Under the pieces are notes generated by a model. It made no database searches, was not told the origin of the DNA, and was given only the letters and a program-made list of their open reading frames with translations. 64,000 nucleotides of DNA. Origin: Clostridiaceae bacterium (lineage in GTDB: Bacteria > Bacillota > Clostridia > Lachnospirales > Lachnospiraceae). Every line of letters begins with the position of its first letter. Position 1 is the first letter of the stretch. The stretch covers positions 1-64,000 of the forward strand of contig CABJBA010000011.1 of the NCBI GenBank assembly GCA_902363735.1, in the 5' to 3' direction. Shown here piece by piece: positions 59,714 through 64,000 of this stretch. The translations under genes were made by a program, and so were the position numbers.

Positions 59714-59825
59714 GCCAGTGAATCCACTGGATTCACTGGCTCACGGGCATTCGCCCTATGAATCAGGTCATAAGAATATTTTCTTATGTGCGAGCACAAC
59801 AAAAATATTCTCACGCCCTGATTCT
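59714..59825. repeat. Nested palindromic element in the dnaD leader
   Basis: Three adjacent inverted repeats: GCCAGTGAATCCA-c-TGGATTCACTGGC (59714-59740, 13-bp arms), GGGC-attc-GCCC (59745-59756), and a long nested hairpin with outer arms GAATCAGG/CCTGATTC (59759-59766 and 59816-59823) and inner AGAATATTTT/AAAATATTCT. The frame of dnaD stays open across it, giving a low-complexity translation. The composition differs from the AT-rich flanks. It could be a REP-like dispersed element or a structured 5' UTR. Confidence 0.6.
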
Positions 59826-59849
59826 GTACTGCTCATTGCTTTCGTGAAC

Positions 59850-59878
59850 ATCATACCACATGTTTTCTTAAAAGAAAA
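59850..59878 (-). promoter_or_regulatory. Possible dnaD-dnaI promoter
   Basis: Minus strand: -35-like TTTTCT (59873-59878), 17-bp spacer, extended -10 TGGTATGAT (TATGAT at 59850-59855). The -35 ends 10 bp from the first DnaA-box-like site at 59888. The leader to ATG 59655 would be about 190 nt and contain the palindromic element. Confidence 0.45.
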
Positions 59879-59887
59879 TAGGGGCAG

Positions 59888-60086
59888 TTATCCACCAAAT
59901 GAATTGTGGAAACTGTGGATAATGTGGAAACCAGGTATACATAATTTGTATTTTCCTCCCGATTCCTGTCGATTTGCTGATAAAACCGTGACTTCGTAAA
60001 TTGTAAGACTATAAATTATGTAAATTAAAAAATCCACATAGTTTTCCAGTGAAAAATGTTGAAAACTATGTGGATAATGTGGATAA
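59888..60086. promoter_or_regulatory. Cluster of DnaA-box-like 9-mers
   Basis: Consensus TTATCCACA or its complement TGTGGATAA. Three perfect sites: 59914-59922, 60069-60077 and 60078-60086. One mismatch: TTATCCACC at 59888-59896. Two mismatches: 59905-59913, 59923-59931 (both TGTGGAAAC) and AAATCCACA at 60030-60038. Sites at 59905-59931 form three directly abutting 9-mers, and 60069-60086 two more. The 100 bp between the groups is AT-rich. It lies between murC and dnaD. The right-hand sites also form part of the murC terminator stem. Confidence 0.55.
60032..60075 (-). terminator. Terminator after murC
   Basis: Perfect 15-bp arms ATCCACATAGTTTTC (60032-60046) and GAAAACTATGTGGAT (60061-60075), followed on the minus strand by TTTTTTAATTT. 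It begins 12 bp past the murC stop. Confidence 0.85.
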
Positions 60087-61466
60087 CTACAAGCCTAACA
60101 GCTTTTCTCCCACTTTTACTATATCTCCGGCTCCCATAGTTATCAACAAATCACCGTGTATACAATTTTCTAAAATAAAAGTTTCAATTTCATCAAACGA
60201 CGGCAGGTATTGCACCTTTACCCCTCTTTTTTCAATTTTCTCAGCAATATCCCTGGAACTGACCCCCAGATTGTCGGTTTCACGGGCCGCATAGATGTCC
60301 GCCAGTATAACCTCGTCAGCAAGAGACAAGGACTCCGCAAATTCATCCAGAAACGCTTTTGTCCTGGTGTAGGTGTGGGGCTGGAACACCACCCATAACT
60401 TATTCTTTGGATAATGCTTTGCCGTTTCCAGTGTTGCTCTTATTTCCTGAGGATGGTGGGCATAATCATCAATAATAGTCACGCCGCCCAGCTCTCCTTT
60501 CTTTTCAAAGCGCCTGTTTGTTCCTGTAAAACGTTTTAATCCCTTTTTAATCATTTCCAAAGATATACCTAATTCCATGCAGACTGCGGCTGCAGCCAAT
60601 GAATTATACACATTGTGTTCTCCTGGAACGCCAAGTGTGACCGTATCCACAACAGTTCCGTCTATCTTAAGCTCATAGGAAGGCCTTGCAAGTTCATCAA
60701 AGCGGATTGCCTCTGCCTCATACCGGCTTCCTTGTTTTTTACCGAAGGTGATGATTCTGCAGGGCAGATCTCTGATGATCTCCTCCACACACTCTATATC
60801 ATTGTTGATAACCAGTACCCCTTCCTTTGGAAGCTTCTGGGCGAATAAACGGAAGGAATTCCGGATATCCTCCAGATCCTTAAAGAAATCCAGATGATCA
60901 GCCTCTACATTTAATATTATTTCCATGGTGGGGAAAAAGGATAAGAAACTATTGGTATATTCACAGGCTTCCGTTACAAATAACTCAGAGGCTCCAACAC
61001 GTATATTTCCGCCGATAGAATTTAATATTCCTCCCACTGATATAGTCGGGTCCGTGTCAGCTGCCAAAAGGACTTCCGTAAGCATGGAAGTGGTCGTTGT
61101 CTTGCCGTGGGTTCCTGAAACAGCTATGGAATTCCGGTAGTTTGTCATCATCTGTCCTAAAAGCTCCGCACGGGACAGAAGGGGAATCTGCCTTTTCTCA
61201 ACCTCTGCATATTCGGGATTATCGGGATGCACTGCCGCCGTATAGACCACCACATCAATTCCACTGGTGATATTTTCAGGTCTCTGACCATAGAATATCT
61301 TCGCTCCCTTTGCTTCCAGATGGCGGGTCAGAGCTGATTCCTGGGAATCAGAGCCTGTGACTGTGAAGCCTTCGTCAATGAGAATCTCTGCCAGGCCGCT
61401 CATGCTGATTCCGCCGATTCCAATGAAATGAATTACTGACTGTTTATGAAAATCAATCTGATACAT
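60087..61466 (-). CDS. murC: UDP-N-acetylmuramate--L-alanine ligase
   Basis: About 459 aa. It adds L-Ala to UDP-MurNAc, the first step of peptide-stem synthesis. The N-terminal Rossmann start is HFIGIGGISMSGLAEIL (about residues 11-27), the ATP-binding loop is AVSGTHGKTTTTSML (about 106-120), with EACEYTNSFLSF and the Mur-ligase signature VEADHLDFF, and DDYAHHPQEIRATL in the C-terminal domain. The start is ATG 61466 (MYQIDFHK) behind AAGGATGG; the longer frame starts with a Lys-rich stretch lacking Mur homology. It is not in a dcw cluster; a terminator follows. Confidence 0.96.
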   Translation of the reverse strand: MYQIDFHKQSVIHFIGIGGISMSGLAEILIDEGFTVTGSDSQESALTRHLEAKGAKIFYGQRPENITSGIDVVVYTAAVHPDNPEYAEVEKRQIPLLSRAELLGQMMTNYRNSIAVSGTHGKTTTTSMLTEVLLAADTDPTISVGGILNSIGGNIRVGASELFVTEACEYTNSFLSFFPTMEIILNVEADHLDFFKDLEDIRNSFRLFAQKLPKEGVLVINNDIECVEEIIRDLPCRIITFGKKQGSRYEAEAIRFDELARPSYELKIDGTVVDTVTLGVPGEHNVYNSLAAAAVCMELGISLEMIKKGLKRFTGTNRRFEKKGELGGVTIIDDYAHHPQEIRATLETAKHYPKNKLWVVFQPHTYTRTKAFLDEFAESLSLADEVILADIYAARETDNLGVSSRDIAEKIEKRGVKVQYLPSFDEIETFILENCIHGDLLITMGAGDIVKVGEKLLGL

Positions 61467-61799
61467 GTTTTTTCCATCCTTAACTTTTCTATTTGGTCGA
61501 TACTTCTTTTTACTTTTACTGCTTTTCTTATGTAAAGTCAACTGCCTGAGCTATATATCAAAAAACATATTGCAAATCATGCTTCAATGAATCTGCAGTA
61601 ATTTGCGTTCCTTTTATTATACAGGAAAGCAGAAAGAAAATCCACAATATAATCTTATAGGAAAACTCCCTCAGTCATGCCTCAGTTCTCAAAAAGAGAA
61701 CCCGGAGGAACGGAACGGCTATGACATGACGCGCCGGTATAAAAAGAAAAAGCCCGCTGGGCTTAAAGGGCCGGGCGGGTTTGTGGTAAATTTATGTAA
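61467..61799. other. Intergenic region upstream of murC
   Basis: A 333-bp region. It contains a likely murC -10 TATAAT on the minus strand (61616-61621), weak -35, and a terminator-like stem at 61745-61782 for the minus-strand gene ending at 61800. A plus-strand frame of 85 codons at 61603-61860 crosses the terminator and overlaps that gene, so I do not call it. Confidence 0.55.
61745..61782 (-). terminator. Terminator after the WQG-repeat protein gene
   Basis: On the minus strand AAACCCGC...GCGGGCTT (one G-U pair) with an inner GGCC/GGC stem, followed by TTTCTTTTT. It lies 18 bp beyond the stop at 61800. Confidence 0.75.
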
Positions 61800-62615
61800 T
61801 TACGGCAAAGCCGCCTCATGGTTACAGGAATATGGCTCCACTGCAAATTTAATTATATAAAGCAGTTCCTTAAAGCTCCGGAAAGAAAGCTGCTCTTTGC
61901 TTTCCCGCCAGTAGATGACCCCCTGCCAGGTGGCACGCTCCCAGAACATGATCCTGATAGAAAAAGAAGCCTTTATTCCCAATTCTGTGGGTAAATCAGA
62001 AAATAACTCTGTCCCCTTTCTTTCCATAAAACATTTCAGGGTAGAGGCCAGGTCCACCGGGGTATTAAACTGTCTGATCCTGTTTGCAGGTATGCATTGA
62101 TAGCTGCCCGTAAATCTGCCGGAATCATAATCAGATACCATCAGATGAAAGGAATCCAAATTCTTCTCTTTTTCTGGAAAATCCCGGTTTGAAACTCCCC
62201 CAATCAGCCGGAGAAGTTCAAGGTCACTTTCAAAGGTCTCTTTTCTATCCTCGTTCTGCCAGCTTACAGTTCCCTGCCAGCCTGCATGATAGCGATACTG
62301 AACGCAGACTCGAAAGGTTTCTGCATTTCCCTTCCGGAACTCTCCATTATATCTTTTTATAGCAAAACCAGAAGGAATGATTCCCGAAAAGCAGCGCATC
62401 TGAAGAGTCTGCTTAGGACTTCCCACATCATCAAGTATCTGGTCTATATTCAAAATCAGTTCCAGCACACTGCCAAAGCAGATTCCATAGGAAACACTTT
62501 CATGGAACAGAATTCCGTTCATGCTCCAATCACTGCACTCATCCAGCGCTATTATAAAATAATGATCTGCATTACTGACTAAGCTCATTCTTCCTACTGA
62601 CATATTTTTCACCAC
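61800..62615 (-). CDS. Unknown protein with three W-x-G / F-x-S-x-x-ELL repeats
   Basis: A 271-aa, apparently cytosolic protein. Three copies of a module of about 26-31 residues can be aligned by eye: residues 30-60 (DWSMNGI...FGSVLELILNI), 113-138 (GWQGTVSW...FESDLELLRLI) and 230-255 (TWQGVIYW...FRSFKELLYII). Each begins with W-x-x-G or W-Q-G and ends with F-x-S-x-x-E-L-L-x-I. Between copies are non-repeated beta-like segments (DSGRFTGSYQCIPANRIRQFN). I do not recognise a named family. The start is uncertain: GTG 62615 or ATG 62603, both with weak ribosome binding sites. It is monocistronic, downstream of queT by 74 bp. Confidence 0.65.
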   Translation of the reverse strand: MVKNMSVGRMSLVSNADHYFIIALDECSDWSMNGILFHESVSYGICFGSVLELILNIDQILDDVGSPKQTLQMRCFSGIIPSGFAIKRYNGEFRKGNAETFRVCVQYRYHAGWQGTVSWQNEDRKETFESDLELLRLIGGVSNRDFPEKEKNLDSFHLMVSDYDSGRFTGSYQCIPANRIRQFNTPVDLASTLKCFMERKGTELFSDLPTELGIKASFSIRIMFWERATWQGVIYWRESKEQLSFRSFKELLYIIKFAVEPYSCNHEAALP

Positions 62616-62689
62616 GATTCTTTTGTAATGTTAACCTTATAAGTCATACTGGCTGCATCAGTAATACTACTCCGGATACCTGACTATTT

Positions 62690-63199
62690 TTACTTAGCAG
62701 AGAAATGTCCGAACACAATATGTTTATAATGGTTTAAAACACCCATCAAAATATTTCCCAGAACACCGATTGCAAGTATCTCTCCAATTCCCACGGTAAT
62801 CATGGCATATATAATGAGGTCTTCTGAACCATAAGCATACCGCAGCACCCACGGAATGACAATGGTATTTGCCAGGATCGGAGGCACACATACCAGCCAT
62901 TTTGTCTTACGGAGCTTATAGGATCCTATAGCTCCTGCAAGGGTTGCAAGACTGCCAAAAATAACATCCAGAGTAGCTGCACCACACAGGAAGTTGGACA
63001 ACAAACAGCCAATGAACAAACCCGGAATTGCCGCAGGGGTGAAAAATGGGAGAATACAAAGGATTTCCGAGATACGGAACTGGATCGGGCCAAAGCTGAT
63101 AGGTATAAATATTATGGTCAATACGGTGTAGATTGCGGCAATAGCCGCTGAAAAGACAATAAAGTAGGTCTTCTCTGATGTTTTGAAATTCATATTCAA
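62690..63199 (-). CDS. queT: Queuosine precursor transporter, QueT family
   Basis: A 169-aa membrane protein with about five hydrophobic segments, an S component of the energy-coupling-factor type. The QueT pattern is visible in AAIAAIYTVLTIIFIPISFGPIQFRISEILCILPFFTP (about residues 18-55) and PGLFIGCLLSNFLCGAATLDVIFGSLATL. It imports preQ0/preQ1 or queuine for tRNA modification. The preQ1-I-like aptamer just upstream (63203-63244) strongly supports this call. No que biosynthesis genes are in the window. Confidence 0.9.
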   Translation of the reverse strand: MNMNFKTSEKTYFIVFSAAIAAIYTVLTIIFIPISFGPIQFRISEILCILPFFTPAAIPGLFIGCLLSNFLCGAATLDVIFGSLATLAGAIGSYKLRKTKWLVCVPPILANTIVIPWVLRYAYGSEDLIIYAMITVGIGEILAIGVLGNILMGVLNHYKHIVFGHFSAK

Positions 63200-63202
63200 T
63201 TC

Positions 63203-63244
63203 TCCTTTAGTTTTGTTTTAGGTGTGGAAGGTCTCGAACACACC
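63203..63244 (-). promoter_or_regulatory. preQ1-I-type riboswitch before queT
   Basis: Minus strand: P1 stem GGTGTG/CACACC around the 12-nt loop TTCGAGACCTTC, then the A-rich tail TAAAACAAAACTAA and AAGGAG. The loop CCTT can pair with AAGG of the ribosome binding site, forming the expected pseudoknot that would close translation when ligand is bound. The compact layout matches the small preQ1 class I aptamers. An additional stem (GTGAAA/TTTCAC) lies upstream at about 63253-63285. Confidence 0.65.
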
Positions 63245-63303
63245 GGTCTTTGTTGTGAAAATCCCTTTAAAACCACGGGTTTCACGGCCTTATTACGAGT
63301 GTA

Positions 63304-63332
63304 ACTATAGCATAAAGGTATAGTAAATGCAA
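63304..63332 (-). promoter_or_regulatory. Promoter of queT
   Basis: Minus strand: -35 TTGCAT (63327-63332), 17-bp spacer, -10 TATAGT (63304-63309), leaving a leader of about 100 nt with the riboswitch. Confidence 0.7.
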
Positions 63333-63518
63333 GCACGCCCCCGTTTTAGCCCCTTATGTATCATATCGGCATAAATCACCTATCCATAAAGATAAAATTT
63401 AAATTCTCTTTGTTTTTCTCTATCTTTTTGCTTATCCTTGATTGCTTTATTATATTTTTTTATGGCATATTTAAAAATTATAGTAGGAACTGGTCTCATT
63501 GACACTTTTATATAATTT

Positions 63519-64000
63519 CTATTTTATTGCTATTATTTCAAACATTGGTGTTGCAGAATATAATTTCTTTTCCCAATCCGAATAAACACTCTGCCCAATA
63601 TCCTCACAAAATTCCACCGAACTGAAACCAATATCTTTCAGCACTTTTAAGTCCCATTGAGGCCGTCTGGTATTTGACAATGGCAGATTTTCAAAAATAC
63701 TCTCGTCGTCATCATAAATTTTAAATGGTTTTTTATAATGAGCAAAATACCATTGTTCATTTTCCTTTACTTTTCCCATCATTACAGAATCATAAAAAGG
63801 GAGATGCCAATTCGCATCATAAATAATCAGCTGACCTCCGGTCTTAAGCTTCTTATAAAGTTCTAAGTAAATATCTTCTGGAGCATGAAATGTCCATGTC
63901 ACGTTTCTGCTCACAATCGCATCAAATGTATTCTCATTAAAACTGAGATTTAATGCATCCATTTTTATAAACGTCGGGGAAACGTTCAACTTTTCAGCAT
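63519..64000 (-). CDS. Class I SAM-dependent methyltransferase, 5' part outside window
   Basis: At least 160 aa; the frame is open to the window edge, so the N-terminal SAM-binding motif I is missing only because of the cut. Visible: FIKMDALNLSFNENTFDAIVSRNVTWTF (motifs II-III of the Rossmann methyltransferase, acidic loop at MDALNL), LYKKLKTGGQLIIYDANWHLP and a C-terminal region with DLKVLKDIGFSSVEF. The shape fits the UbiE/Methyltransf_11 type. The substrate is unknown. A TTG at 63989 could be mistaken for the start, but the family pattern continues upstream of it (AEKLNVSP). Confidence 0.8.
   Translation of the reverse strand, partial: AEKLNVSPTFIKMDALNLSFNENTFDAIVSRNVTWTFHAPEDIYLELYKKLKTGGQLIIYDANWHLPFYDSVMMGKVKENEQWYFAHYKKPFKIYDDDESIFENLPLSNTRRPQWDLKVLKDIGFSSVEFCEDIGQSVYSDWEKKLYSATPMFEIIAIK

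Noticed and set aside
59656..59814. N-terminal extension of the DnaD protein by 53 residues
   Set aside because: The extension is the translation of the palindromic element; the DnaD-like sequence and ribosome binding site begin at 59655.
59888..60086. Chromosomal replication origin
   Set aside because: DnaA boxes are present, but dnaA, dnaN, recF and gyrB are absent and gene orientation does not switch here; a regulatory or titration cluster is simpler.
61603..61860. 85-codon plus-strand frame
   Set aside because: It crosses a clear terminator stem, overlaps the C-terminus of a better-supported minus-strand gene and has no convincing ribosome binding site.
1..64000. CRISPR arrays, tRNA or rRNA genes, insertion sequences and prophage
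   Set aside because: No regularly spaced repeats, cloverleaf-like clusters, transposase motifs or phage structural genes were seen on either strand.

Overview
The window looks like a chromosomal segment of a spore-forming, low-to-mid GC anaerobic Firmicute, most likely a member of Lachnospiraceae (Lacrimispora/Lachnoclostridium-like Clostridia). Reasons visible in the sequence: a large bacterial SRP RNA, T-box and preQ1-type RNA regulators, canonical sigma-A promoters and strong Shine-Dalgarno sites, sporulation genes (spmB, spoVG, a GerMN lipoprotein), a glgC/glgD pair, meso-diaminopimelate dehydrogenase, a YhaO/YhaN nuclease pair, and Lachnospiraceae-type proteins such as the DUF6128 and DUF5702 families and a FHA protein at the end of a tad locus. 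I see no transposase, phage gene, tRNA, rRNA or CRISPR array; nearly all of it is core or lineage-core chromosome.

Layout. 0.4-8.1 kb (minus): pfkA-dnaX-ybaB-recR-TPR protein-Cof phosphatase-cvpA, probably one transcription unit from a promoter at 8075-8103. 8.2-9.0 kb: SRP RNA with its own promoter and terminator behind tadA. 9.1-16.6 kb: a radical-SAM activase, a DUF6128 protein, nagB, an ABC-2 exporter preceded by an overlooked 50-codon ORF, bacteriohemerythrin, a HIT protein and a UPF0340 protein. 16.7-24.3 kb (mostly minus): membrane-anchored oleate hydratase with a perfect palindromic operator, a TetR regulator, rsmA, tatD, traX and metG behind a T-box leader. 24.4-31.8 kb: lipoproteins, MarR, spmB, a Spx/ArsC-like protein, solitary murG with a three-hairpin leader, an ECF-like sigma factor, HIT and rhomboid.

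31.9-42.1 kb (minus) is an eleven-gene Tad/Flp-type type IVb pilus operon from one strong promoter: prepilin peptidase, TadZ, CpaF ATPase, TadB, TadC, Flp1 pilin, DUF5702 TadG-like protein, a pseudopilin with a tandem Cys/His tail, a second prepilin peptidase, a short pseudopilin and a FHA protein. 42.3-51.6 kb holds glycogen metabolism: GH13 enzyme, glgB and a small-molecule kinase on plus, and glgC-glgD-spoVG on minus, separated by DUF3783 and ddh. 51.8-56.3 kb: asnS and yhaO-yhaN. 56.3-61.5 kb (minus): murC, dnaD, dnaI and PRPP synthetase. 61.8-64 kb: a repeat-containing unknown protein, queT with a preQ1-I-like riboswitch, and a methyltransferase cut by the window edge.

The least explained signals are: (i) DnaA-box-like 9-mers, some in abutting tandem, between murC and the primosome genes dnaD-dnaI; (ii) a nested palindromic element in the dnaD leader; (iii) three successive perfect hairpins at the 5' end of the murG message; (iv) the TetR-type operator between oleate hydratase and a 76-aa unknown protein; (v) the Cys/His-tailed pseudopilin. 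All functional statements come from reading motifs by eye; no database search was possible.
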